From: JAFGQU01 sp964483625
GTDB taxonomy: Bacteria > Omnitrophota > Gorgyraeia > Duberdicusellales > 4484-171
Direction of reading: 5' to 3'
Length of the DNA stretch: 33,197 nt
Assembly (NCBI GenBank): GCA_964483625.1
Contig: CAZABB010000020.1
Location: 1-33,197 of the forward strand
The notes under the pieces are model-generated. The model saw nothing but the letters and a program-made list of their open reading frames with translations. It made no database searches and was not told where the DNA came from. Shown here piece after piece: positions 16,293 to 23,170 of the stretch. The position numbers were made by a program, and so were the translations under genes. Position 1 is the stretch's first letter. The number at the start of each line of letters is the position of its first letter.

Positions 16293-17744
16293 ATGATTAT
16301 AAAAAACAATAAAGACGAGTTTGCAAGCTATCTGGAAGATACATCCAATATTTCCGGTTATGCCCGGAAGCTCTATATTCCCGAACATATCGGCGAGCTG
16401 ATTGATCTTGTCGGCCAATGTAACGCCAGGGGGACGGGGCTGACGATCTCCGGCGGCCGGACCGGGACCACGGGAGGGTGTGTTCCGCTCGAGGGGGTGC
16501 TGGTCTCTTTAGAAAAATTCAACCGGATTATCTCGCTCGATACCGAACGTCAGCGGGTCAGGGCCGAGGCGGGAATTGTCCTTGAGGCCCTGGAGGAGGC
16601 ACTCAGAGAAAAAGGGTTTACGCTTCGTGCCCAGCCGACCGAATCGCTTGCCTGTCTCGGCGGGGCCATAGCCACATCCGCCTCAGGCGTGCGCGGCTAC
16701 CGGTACGGGGGAGTGCGTGAATATGTGCGGTATCTTAAAGTTATCCTTGCCGACGGGACGGTGGGGGAGGTTACGCGGGGGCACGTTAAGGCTCAAGACG
16801 GTAAAATAGCTGTTCCTTTCGGCAAGGGCGATTGTAGAGAGATCGATCTTCCTTCCTACCGGATGCCGGCCGGTAAGCATCAGGCCGGGTATTTCGTCAA
16901 AGACGATGTGGATTTAATCGATCTCTTTATCGGCAGCGAGGGGACGCTGGGTGTCATTGTTGAGGCCGAACTGGATATCCAGAAACAGGCGGCTTGTGTT
17001 TTCGACTGTATTGTTTTTTTCGAACGGGAAGCTGACGCGTTCTCCTTTGTCGCCGCGGTAAAGGAGAAAAAGGCTAAGGGACAGCTTGATCCGACCAGCC
17101 TCGAATTCTTAGACCGGAGATCGCTTGAATTTTTGAAGGAGGAATATCCCCGGGTCAAGAATTTCGCGTCTTGTGTGTATTTCGAGGAGGAAACCGACGG
17201 TGAGGAATCGGCGCGGATGAATGAGTGGCTTGAATTGATCGAAACTTCGGGAGCTAACGGCGAACGTACCTGGTTCGGCGATACCCCGGCCGAACGCGGT
17301 AAAATTTTTCAGTTTCGGCACAGACTGCCCCAGTTGATCAATGAATTTCTCAAACAGCACCGGCAACGGAAAGTTTCTACCGACGTCGCCGTGCCGGAAG
17401 AATCGTTCTCTCAGATGTATGAGTTCTATAAGCGGAAGGGATTGAAAAGCGGGGTGCCGTTTGTTAATTTCGGGCATATCGGAGAAAATCATCTGCATTT
17501 TAATTTCCTGCCCAGAACCGGTGCCGAATATGACACGGCAAAAGAGTATACTCTTGAATTTATCAAAAAAGCCATTGAACTGGGCGGTACCGTCTCGGCC
17601 GAACACGGTATCGGTAAGCTTAAAAAAGAGTATTTAGCCCTGATGTACGGGGCTGAGGCGATCGGACAGATGCGGAATCTGAAGAAGCAGCTTGACCCGA
17701 ATTTCATCCTGGGCCGGCATAACATATTCGATTGCGACCTATAA
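16293..17744 (+). CDS. FAD-linked oxidase, GlcD / D-lactate dehydrogenase type
   Basis: The 483-aa product has an N-terminal FAD-binding PCMH domain: TISGGRTGTTGGCVP near residues 49-63, LACLGGAIATSASGVRGYRYGG near 113-135, LFIGSEGTLGVIVEAEL near 210-226. A C-terminal FAD-oxidase domain ends in the SAEHGIGKLKKEYL and LDPNFILGRHNIF motifs; the HIGENHLHFN metal/substrate histidine motif is also present. It oxidises a 2-hydroxy acid such as glycolate or D-lactate, passing electrons to a carrier. No iron-sulphur partner (GlcF) is adjacent, so it may be a stand-alone D-lactate-type enzyme. Start ATG 16293 is preceded by a CGACG word repeat rather than a standard SD. Confidence 0.9.
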   Translation: MIIKNNKDEFASYLEDTSNISGYARKLYIPEHIGELIDLVGQCNARGTGLTISGGRTGTTGGCVPLEGVLVSLEKFNRIISLDTERQRVRAEAGIVLEALEEALREKGFTLRAQPTESLACLGGAIATSASGVRGYRYGGVREYVRYLKVILADGTVGEVTRGHVKAQDGKIAVPFGKGDCREIDLPSYRMPAGKHQAGYFVKDDVDLIDLFIGSEGTLGVIVEAELDIQKQAACVFDCIVFFEREADAFSFVAAVKEKKAKGQLDPTSLEFLDRRSLEFLKEEYPRVKNFASCVYFEEETDGEESARMNEWLELIETSGANGERTWFGDTPAERGKIFQFRHRLPQLINEFLKQHRQRKVSTDVAVPEESFSQMYEFYKRKGLKSGVPFVNFGHIGENHLHFNFLPRTGAEYDTAKEYTLEFIKKAIELGGTVSAEHGIGKLKKEYLALMYGAEAIGQMRNLKKQLDPNFILGRHNIFDCDL

Positions 17745-17757
17745 AGGATCGCAATCG
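17729..17757 (+). promoter_or_regulatory. Hairpin spanning the stop codon of the oxidase gene
   Basis: CGATTGCGA (17729-17737) and TCGCAATCG (17749-17757) are exact 9-bp inverted arms. The 11-nt loop contains the TAA stop (17742-17744). There is no T-tract, so a processing or 3'-stabilising role, or a by-product of inverted micro-duplication, is more likely than termination. Confidence 0.5.
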
Positions 17758-18011
17758 AGACACACGTCACAAGGTCACATAGTCACACGTAGGCCTTCGG
17801 CAAGTCACAAGGACACATCCCGCACCGATATTGATATATCTAGCGGGACCCCGCTAAATAAAAATACTATGGGGCGGGGAAGTCACATAGTCACATGTGT
17901 TCAATTGCATTAGTCATATGTGTTCGGTTCCCCGTGTGACATGTGTCGTGCAACGTGTGACTGCCTGCGTAAGCAGGCATGCGTGTGTCGTGTGTCTATG
18001 TGTCGTGTGAC
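17758..18011. repeat. Long inverted GTCACACG / CGTGTGAC word tract
   Basis: This gene-free region is almost entirely words. About 17760-17820 reads GTCACA/ACACAT words; about 17890-18011 reads the reverse complement (GTGTGAC, TGTGTCGTG). Between them lies copy 2 of the GCGGG palindrome. A small perfect hairpin TGCCTGC/GCAGGCA (about 17961-17979) sits in the right arm. The remainder, 18012-18097, shows nothing recognisable. Confidence 0.7.
17843..17880. repeat. CCCGCT...GGGGCGGG palindromic element, copy 2
   Basis: GCGGGACCCCGCTAAATA...ACTATGGGGCGGGGA: same layout as the copies at 124 and 19746, with AT-rich sequence (ATTGATATATC) just before it. It sits in the loop between the two arms of the GTCACACG word tract. 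Confidence 0.65.
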
Positions 18012-18097
18012 TTATGCCTGTTGGGGTGGGGCTAAAGGCTTAATAAAACCACCTTGCACCCGCTATTTGCTGCCAGGCTATGATTAAGAAATGATGC

Positions 18098-18125
18098 TTG
18101 GCAATTTTCGAGGATATGATAATAT
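18098..18125 (+). promoter_or_regulatory. Possible promoter of the DUF4870-like gene
   Basis: TTGGCA (18098-18103), 16 nt, TAATAT (18120-18125) in an AT-rich stretch, about 40 nt before the start codon. Confidence 0.35.
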
Positions 18126-18166
18126 ATATTTTCTAACAGAGCCGTTCAATAAGAGGAGGTGTGAAG

Positions 18167-18493
18167 ATGGCTAAAACTTCAATTGGTTTGGAAGAAAATG
18201 TAGCGTCGATGCTTTGCTATCTGGTCGGATGGATTTCGGGGTTAGTGTTTTTATTGCTGGAGCGCGAGAATAAAACGGTAAAGTTCCACGCCATTCAGGC
18301 CTTAGTAACGTTTTTGGGGATACACGTGATTTCGATCATCCTGGCGTTTATTCCCTTTCTCGGCTGGGCTATCGCTTCGATGCTTTCGATCCTGGCGATT
18401 ATTCTCTGGATTCTGTTAATGGTAAAAGCCTATCAGGGAGAAAAGATGAAACTTCCTGTTGCCGGCGAAATAGCCGAGAAACATTCCGCTTAA
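18167..18493 (+). CDS. DUF4870-like small membrane protein
   Basis: The 108-aa product has three hydrophobic segments. It matches the DUF4870/Tic20-like pattern: GLEENVASMLCYLVGWISGLVFLLLE, then the family-typical ...RENKTVKFHAIQALV motif near residue 38-50, then two membrane helices (FLGIHVISIILAFIPF and ASMLSILAIILWILLMVKAYQGE). Inner-membrane protein of unknown function. AGGAGGT at 18154-18160 gives a 6-nt gap to ATG 18167 and rules out GTG 18161, which sits against the SD. It appears monocistronic: 151 nt separate it from the Nudix gene, which has its own possible -10. Confidence 0.85.
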   Translation: MAKTSIGLEENVASMLCYLVGWISGLVFLLLERENKTVKFHAIQALVTFLGIHVISIILAFIPFLGWAIASMLSILAIILWILLMVKAYQGEKMKLPVAGEIAEKHSA

Positions 18494-18587
18494 TACATAT
18501 TGGCGCTGTTGTAAGATCATGCGCCAGCGCCTGATTGCAATGATTTAAGGGGATTACGGTGATGAGAAACTGTGCTGTTTTCAATCG

Positions 18588-18614
18588 TTGTAATCATTCA
18601 TCAGTTGATATAAT
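18588..18614 (+). promoter_or_regulatory. Possible promoter of the Nudix-pyrE unit
   Basis: TTGTAA (18588-18593) and a perfect TATAAT (18609-18614), but with a short 15-nt spacer. AGGAG follows at 18616-18620, too far (24 nt) from ATG 18645 to act as a normal SD. Confidence 0.35.
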
Positions 18615-18644
18615 CAGGAGCTATACAATCTCATATTGTCTGCA

Positions 18645-19034
18645 ATGAAGCCGCATCTTACGGTCGTTGCCGCCTGTATCCGGCGCGCGCGGGAGGTATT
18701 GCTTTGTCAACGTAACGAAAATGATGCCTTCGGCCTTCTCTGGGAATTTCCCGGGGGGAAGGTCGAGGCGGGCGAGTCATTACCTGAGGCGATCGTACGG
18801 GAAATAGAGGAAGAGCTGGGCGTGCGTATCAAACCCGAAAGTACACTGGGTGTTTTTGAGGATGAAAACGAAAATTTAAAGATTACCGTGCACCTGATCG
18901 GGGCCCGGATTGCCGCCGGGGATCCGGCGGCGTGTGATTGCCGGGATTTCAAATGGGTCGAAATATGTGAGCTTGATTCGTTTGATCTGGCTCCGGTGGA
19001 TAAAAAAATCGCAGCATTTTTAAGGGAGAAGTGA
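18645..19034 (+). CDS. Nudix hydrolase (MutT/8-oxo-dGTPase-like)
   Basis: The 129-aa product contains an intact Nudix box (G-x5-E-x7-RE-U-x-EE-x-G-U) in the stretch beginning GGKVEAGESLPEAIVREIEE, about residues 40-61. It is preceded by NAFGLLWEFP-type sequence (NENDAFGLLWEFPGG) typical of the MutT branch, which cleanses oxidised nucleotides or hydrolyses other nucleoside diphosphate derivatives. The C-terminal W-x-E-x-x-E-L segment (FKWVEICELDSFDLAP) also matches MutT. It lies 4 nt before pyrE and is probably co-transcribed with it. Start ATG 18645 is by alignment; a TTG at 18636 is possible. Confidence 0.9.
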   Translation: MKPHLTVVAACIRRAREVLLCQRNENDAFGLLWEFPGGKVEAGESLPEAIVREIEEELGVRIKPESTLGVFEDENENLKITVHLIGARIAAGDPAACDCRDFKWVEICELDSFDLAPVDKKIAAFLREK

Positions 19035-19038
19035 ATCT

Positions 19039-19608
19039 ATGAGGAAACGAATGGGATTGAAACGGAACCAGGTAATACGGGAAGAATTGCTTGATTTGTT
19101 GAAGAAAGACGCGTATATGCGTAAAAAGGTTATCCTCTCCAGCGGCAAAGAGAGCGATTTCTATATTGATGTCCGCCGGGTAAGTCTTTCCAGTACCGGT
19201 TCATATCTGATTGCTCATTGCCTGTGGGATTTGATCAAACACGACGATATGAGCGCTATCGGCGGGCCTACCCTTGGTGCCGATCCGATCGTGGGAGCGG
19301 TATGTCTGGTGGCTTGCGACCATCATCAGGATCTGAAAGGATTTATTATCCGGAAGAGTCCCAAGAAACACGGCCAGCAGCAGCTTATCGAGGGAAAAGA
19401 GCTGACCGCATCGGATAAAGTAATCCTGATCGATGATGTCGCGACCTCCGGCGGATCATTAGTTAAGGCGCTCAGTGTGATGAAAGAGCACCGGATTGAG
19501 GTCGTGAAATGTGTTGCGGTCGTCGACCGGGCCGAAGGCGCGCGGGAAACCATAGAGGCCACAGGTGTCCCTTTTGTTTCTCTGTTTTCCAAAGAAGACT
19601 TTGTTTAA
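19039..19608 (+). CDS. pyrE: Orotate phosphoribosyltransferase
   Basis: It transfers ribose-5-phosphate from PRPP to orotate in de novo pyrimidine synthesis. The 189-aa product has the family features: SSGKESDFYIDVRRVSLS near residues 34-51, IGGPTLGADPIVGAV near 74-88, GFIIRKSPKKHGQQQLIEG (the flexible catalytic loop with Lys/His), and the PRPP-binding motif VILIDDVATSGGSLVKA near 131-147. AGGGAGAA gives a reasonable SD for ATG 19039. No other pyr genes are adjacent; its partner here is the Nudix gene. Confidence 0.93.
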   Translation: MRKRMGLKRNQVIREELLDLLKKDAYMRKKVILSSGKESDFYIDVRRVSLSSTGSYLIAHCLWDLIKHDDMSAIGGPTLGADPIVGAVCLVACDHHQDLKGFIIRKSPKKHGQQQLIEGKELTASDKVILIDDVATSGGSLVKALSVMKEHRIEVVKCVAVVDRAEGARETIEATGVPFVSLFSKEDFV

Positions 19609-19617
19609 TATCTTTGT

Positions 19618-19722
19618 AAAATAACCAATAACCAAGACACAATAACCAAATAATCACCAAATCCCAATAATCAAACAAAAACGGTGTCTGTTTGGAAATT
19701 GGATATTGGATATTGGAATTCC
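19618..19722. repeat. ACCAAT / ATTGG word tract
   Basis: The left part (19618-19676) repeats AACCAATAACCAAG-type words. The right part (about 19693-19722) repeats ATTGGATATTGGA, its reverse complement. The region can fold as a long imperfect hairpin between pyrE and the M48 gene. Confidence 0.55.
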
Positions 19723-19745
19723 CCGCACATATACAAAATGTATAT

Positions 19746-19783
19746 AACGGGGTCCCGCTGAATAATGAAATTATGGGGCGGGA
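19746..19783. repeat. CCCGCT...GGGGCGGG palindromic element, copy 3
   Basis: AACGGGGTCCCGCTGAATAA...ATTATGGGGCGGGAT. An inner ATAAT/ATTAT pair extends the CCCGC/GCGGG stem. It is preceded by AT-rich ATGTATAT, as the other copies are, and lies 26 nt before the M48 start. Confidence 0.65.
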
Positions 19784-19808
19784 TATTTGTATCTTGTTTC
19801 TTGGAATT

Positions 19809-20582
19809 ATGAAAAAGGTTCTTCTGGTATGTATTTTCCTGGTTGGTTGTGTCAGTACTGAATATAACGTGGCGACGCATCGGCAGGATTTCTTTTTCTA
19901 TTCAAGTGAAAAAGAAATCGCCATCGGACGGTCTATCGCCAAGCAGGTTGCCAAAGAATACATCATTTCTCAGAACCCCTTTTATATCAACCGCGTAAAG
20001 GAAATCGGCAAGAAAATAGCCGACGTATGCGACCGGCAGGAATTGACCTACTATTTCGAAGTCCTGGAACCCAAAAAAGAAAAAGACGAGAATATGATCA
20101 ACGCTTTTGCTCTGCCCGGGGGCTATATCTATATTTTTAAAGATCTCGTCGATGTTTTAGAGACCGATGACGAACTCGCTTTTGTCTTGGCCCATGAGGT
20201 CGGTCATATCGTTGCCCGTCACAGTATCAAGAAACTGCAGGCGTTGATGGGGTATAACCTGGTCATGGCCGGCGCGTCTCAGGCCAAAACGTCCGATGAT
20301 CTGGGGACCGGGCTAACCTTGAGTATGATGCAGATATTGTCGGCGTATTCCCGGGAAGATGAGTTGAATGCCGATGAACTGGGCGCGAAATATCTTAAAA
20401 CTCTCGGATACGATCCCGCCGCGGGGATCGACGTCCTGGAAAAATTGTATCAGGAGAATAAAAAGCGGCCCAGACAACCGCTTATGTATTTCCGTACCCA
20501 CCCGCACGCGGCGCAGCGTATCGGCAAGGTCAAAGAGGCTCTGGACATGCCGTTAAGTATTTCCGATTACATGAATGAATAG
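19809..20582 (+). CDS. M48-family metalloprotease lipoprotein
   Basis: The 257-aa product has a lipoprotein signal (MKKVLLVCIFLVGC, lipobox LVGC, Cys14). The M48 catalytic motif is in LAHEVGHIVARH (HExxH zinc site and catalytic Glu); the third ligand is probably the Glu in SREDELNADELGAKYL. ALPGGYIYIFKDLVDVL is the usual M48 substrate-groove strand. Homologues (LoiP/YcaL type) degrade misfolded outer-membrane proteins in the periplasm. The Met at 19809 begins the signal peptide; an upstream in-frame ATG at 19692 would read through the ATTGG words and the GCGGG palindrome, so it is rejected. Its 3' end overlaps the convergent CPBP gene by 16 bp. Confidence 0.9.
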   Translation: MKKVLLVCIFLVGCVSTEYNVATHRQDFFFYSSEKEIAIGRSIAKQVAKEYIISQNPFYINRVKEIGKKIADVCDRQELTYYFEVLEPKKEKDENMINAFALPGGYIYIFKDLVDVLETDDELAFVLAHEVGHIVARHSIKKLQALMGYNLVMAGASQAKTSDDLGTGLTLSMMQILSAYSREDELNADELGAKYLKTLGYDPAAGIDVLEKLYQENKKRPRQPLMYFRTHPHAAQRIGKVKEALDMPLSISDYMNE

Positions 20583-21544
20583 TGGCTGATTTCGGTCGCC
20601 TGTTTCAGTCCGAACAGGACCAGACAGCCCATGAAGTTATGGAAGCTGTGAAAGAGGATGCTGTTCGCCATATTGTGCGTGCGTTCGTAGAGGAAACAGA
20701 GTAAGAAGCTTAAGATAAACAGGGGCAGTACAACGTTATGGGTACGGTGGATGACCGAGAAGAGGGCTGAGACGCATAGTGCCGCCAGAACAAACGGCAT
20801 TTTCTTCCGTAACCACCCGAACAGAAATCCTCTGAAAAAAAGTTCTTCTACTACGGGCCCGAGAATAACGATCTGAAACAGGAGCAGGTATTGGGTGGAG
20901 TCGTTCTCCAGCATAAAGAACAGCGGGATTGCCGGGTTCAGCGAACTTTTAATTCCGAACTTGCTCACCACAGCGTGATTAATGAACGCGGCGGGAAAAA
21001 GGAGCCATATGCTTGCCGCGTACAGACCTAAGGTGGCGTAGATAAGGACAGGGGTTTTTCTTACGCCGAGTTGAGAGAGCCGAATGTATCGCATTAAAAT
21101 AAGAAGAGTGAATATTTCCAGAAAGATGTTATAGAATATCGTTGCCCGGGGCCAGTTTGCGTCCGGCCGGACATAGGCAAAGAGGAACATTACCAGACTT
21201 GAAAAAAATATGCCGGCTGAGGCCAGGGTAACTATTTTCGCGTTATAGCCGTCATCGTACGGTAAGGCGATTGACCCGCCGGAGGCGGGGAAGACCGGTT
21301 TCTTGTTTACGCGCCGGATAATCCAGAAAATGCCCCAGCATAATCCCCAGATGAATAAAATAAAATAGAGCGTGAATACCATTCGGAACAGCGGCGCGGC
21401 TAGGAAGCTTTCGGTTATCTCCGGCAGCGTGATCGCGCTTTCATCCGGCGCGTTGGCAACGGTACGCATCGCTGTCTGCAATAATACCGCCGCGAGAAGA
21501 AAGAACGCGGTCAGAAGAGCGTAGGAGATGATTTTTTTGTTCAT
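20567..21544 (-). CDS. CPBP-family intramembrane metalloprotease
   Basis: The 325-aa protein has about eight hydrophobic segments and the CPBP (CAAX protease/bacteriocin-processing, Abi) motifs: EExxxR in VVEELFFRGFLFGWL (about residues 231-245), FSVIHRTHN (motif 2, conserved His) and NSILFHSFHNF (motif 3). It probably cleaves a membrane substrate or processes a peptide; the substrate is unknown. Around residues 80-90 the peptide FPASGGS is encoded by a GCGGG palindrome that looks inserted. No SD precedes the ATG. Its 3' end overlaps the M48 gene tail-to-tail. Confidence 0.88.
   Translation of the reverse strand: MNKKIISYALLTAFFLLAAVLLQTAMRTVANAPDESAITLPEITESFLAAPLFRMVFTLYFILFIWGLCWGIFWIIRRVNKKPVFPASGGSIALPYDDGYNAKIVTLASAGIFFSSLVMFLFAYVRPDANWPRATIFYNIFLEIFTLLILMRYIRLSQLGVRKTPVLIYATLGLYAASIWLLFPAAFINHAVVSKFGIKSSLNPAIPLFFMLENDSTQYLLLFQIVILGPVVEELFFRGFLFGWLRKKMPFVLAALCVSALFSVIHRTHNVVLPLFILSFLLCFLYERTHNMANSILFHSFHNFMGCLVLFGLKQATEISHYSFM
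21275..21289. repeat. CCCGCC/GGCGGG palindrome inside the CPBP gene
   Basis: CCCGCC and GGCGGG flank GGA. It encodes PASGG on the minus strand without breaking the frame, in a loop between membrane segments. It resembles the short GC-rich REP-like palindromes scattered in many bacterial genomes. Confidence 0.5.
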
Positions 21545-21614
21545 AGCAAGAGAAAATTAAAAAATTCTCTAAGGAGATTTTAAATGTGTTTGGTATAATG
21601 TACAAGGAAAAAAT

Positions 21615-21716
21615 TCAGTCTCTAGTCTCTAGTCGTTGGTATCTAATGTAAAAAATAGATACAAGAAACTAAAGACTATAGACCAAAGACTAAAGACTGG
21701 CACGCGTGTGCTTGCA
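21615..21716. repeat. AGTCTCT / AGACT word hairpin
   Basis: The left arm is AGTCTCTAGTCTCTAGTCG; the right arm repeats AAAGACTATAGACCAAAGACT. They flank a core hairpin GTATCTA/TAGATAC with an A-rich loop. A second small hairpin GTGTGC/GCACAC (about 21706-21719) follows. All lie in the leader of the nitroreductase gene, downstream of a TATAAT at 21594-21599. Confidence 0.6.
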
Positions 21717-21743
21717 CACGGATGCTTAGGAAGGAGGAGATGA

Positions 21744-22451
21744 GTGAGGATTGTTTTGATAATGCTTATGTTGATATGTGCCGTGCCGGGGTATGGCGCG
21801 ATGAAGGAGGATAGGATGCAAAAGTCGCAAGGGGTAATCCAATTGCCGCAGCCCGATTATATCGGGACGATATCGGTGGAGGAGGCGATCCATAACCGCC
21901 GGTCGGTGAGAAAATACAGTCCCGGCCCCCTGATATTAAGAGAAGTGGGACAACTCTTATGGGCGGCTCAAGGAGCCTCCGGTGACGGTAAACGGAGCGC
22001 GCCCAGTGCCGGGGCGACATATCCTCTGGAGGTCTATCTTGTTGCCGGCGCGATGGAAGATGCTCCGGCCGGGATATATAAATATGACCAGAAACATCAT
22101 ATGCTTCTTGAGATGAAACCGGGTGATTACCGTCAGGATCTTTCTGCCGCGTGCCTGGGACAGCCGTGGGTGTTAAGTGCGCCGGTATCGCTGGTGATCA
22201 CCGCCGTTCCGGAACGTACAACACAGAAATACGGCGAGCGGGGCATCAATTACGTCTATGCCGAGGTCGGGCACGCTTCAGAGAATGTCTATCTGCAGGC
22301 CTTTGTTTTAGGATTAGGTACGGTAGTCGTGGGCGCATTCGATGATGATGCGGTGTCTGAAGTCTTGGGTCTGGGTGATAACGAAATTCCCATATATGTA
22401 ATGCCGGCAGGAAGTATGATAAAACCATGCAACTGCAAGAAAGACAAGTAA
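21744..22451 (+). CDS. SagB-type nitroreductase-fold protein, exported form
   Basis: The 235-aa product is an FMN-dependent nitroreductase-fold protein of the SagB/ThcOx branch: EEAIHNRRSVRKYSPGPLILREVGQLLWAAQG (about residues 46-77) with the FMN-phosphate RRSVR, then SAPSAGATYPLEVYLV, and C-terminal LGLGTVVVGAFDDDAVSEVLGL. The GTG start at 21744, preceded by AAGGAGGAG, gives a signal peptide (LIMLMLICAVPGYG). A second in-frame start, ATG 21816, has its own AAGGAGG 5 nt upstream and would give a cytoplasmic form without the signal. SagB proteins oxidise azolines in peptide natural products, but no precursor or cyclodehydratase gene is near, so a general flavin reductase role is equally possible. 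Confidence 0.88.
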   Translation: MRIVLIMLMLICAVPGYGAMKEDRMQKSQGVIQLPQPDYIGTISVEEAIHNRRSVRKYSPGPLILREVGQLLWAAQGASGDGKRSAPSAGATYPLEVYLVAGAMEDAPAGIYKYDQKHHMLLEMKPGDYRQDLSAACLGQPWVLSAPVSLVITAVPERTTQKYGERGINYVYAEVGHASENVYLQAFVLGLGTVVVGAFDDDAVSEVLGLGDNEIPIYVMPAGSMIKPCNCKKDK

Positions 22452-22459
22452 GAGAAAAG

Positions 22460-23170
22460 ATGATTTTTACCTGGTCGGGCGGTAAAGACAGCGCGCTGGC
22501 GTTATATAAAATACAGACCTCAGGGAATTGTCAGGTGGAGGCGTTACTGACGACGGTGACTTCCGGCTATGATCGGGTAAGTATGCACGGTGTAAGACGG
22601 TCGCTTCTGCGCATGCAGGCAGCGGCCCTGGATATTCCTCTGACCGAAGTCGAAATAACGCAAAAAGCGGACAATACCGAATACGAAGTCCAGATGAAAG
22701 AGGCGCTCTTAAGATATAAACAACTGGGGATCCGGCAGGTGGCGTTCGGGGATCTTTTCCTGGAAGATGTATGCCGGTATCGAACCGAGAATCTTGCCCG
22801 GGTTGATATGACGGCATTTTTCCCGTTATGGGGCCGGCCGACAGCGTCTCTTGCCGATCAGTTCATCACTGCGGGATTTAAAGCGATTGTTACCTGTGTC
22901 GATCGTGAGGTTCTGGATAAATCGTTTGTCGGCCGGGAATATGATGAGTCGTTTTTGAACGATCTGCCTCAGCATGTTGATCCGTGCGGGGAAACCGGGG
23001 AGTTTCATACGTTTGTCTATGACGGGCCGAATTTTTCCCGGTCCGTTCCGGTGGTAAGAGGCGAGATCGTATTGAGAGATGAGCGATTCTGGTACTGCGA
23101 TCTTTTACCCGTCGAGCGTCGAGCGTCGTTCGTCGTACGTAGAAAGAAAGAGAAACGAGAAAATGAGTAG
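22460..23170 (+). CDS. DUF71 / diphthine-ammonia ligase-like ATP-pyrophosphatase
   Basis: The 236-aa N-type ATP-pyrophosphatase begins with the PP-loop motif SGGKDSALALY at residue 5. It also has SMHGVRRSLLRMQAAALDIPL, VAFGDLFLEDVCRYR, and the family-specific LPQHVDPCGETGEFHTFVYDGP near the C-terminus. In eukaryotes and archaea the family amidates diphthine; bacteria lack diphthamide, so the substrate here is unknown. Start ATG 22460 matches the family N-terminus; ATG 22427 (inside the upstream gene) would add 11 residues. The last 16 or so residues (ERRASFVVRRKK...) are encoded by a CGTCG word tract and look appended. Overlaps the ZIP-like gene by 8 bp. Confidence 0.85.
   Translation: MIFTWSGGKDSALALYKIQTSGNCQVEALLTTVTSGYDRVSMHGVRRSLLRMQAAALDIPLTEVEITQKADNTEYEVQMKEALLRYKQLGIRQVAFGDLFLEDVCRYRTENLARVDMTAFFPLWGRPTASLADQFITAGFKAIVTCVDREVLDKSFVGREYDESFLNDLPQHVDPCGETGEFHTFVYDGPNFSRSVPVVRGEIVLRDERFWYCDLLPVERRASFVVRRKKEKRENE
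23110..23140. repeat. CGTCG word tract inside the end of the DUF71 gene
   Basis: GTCGAGC, GTCGAGC, GTCGTTC, GTCGTAC: four 7-nt words in tandem. They encode the extra C-terminal tail of the ATP-pyrophosphatase and lie just before the ZIP-like start. Confidence 0.7.

Noticed and set aside
17758..18011. CRISPR array
   Set aside because: The GTCACACG words are short, degenerate and irregularly spaced, occur in both orientations, have no spacers of constant length, and no cas genes are present.
21740..21814. Small frame ATG 21740 overlapping the nitroreductase start
   Set aside because: It shares the SD but is out of frame, 24 codons long and without recognisable content.
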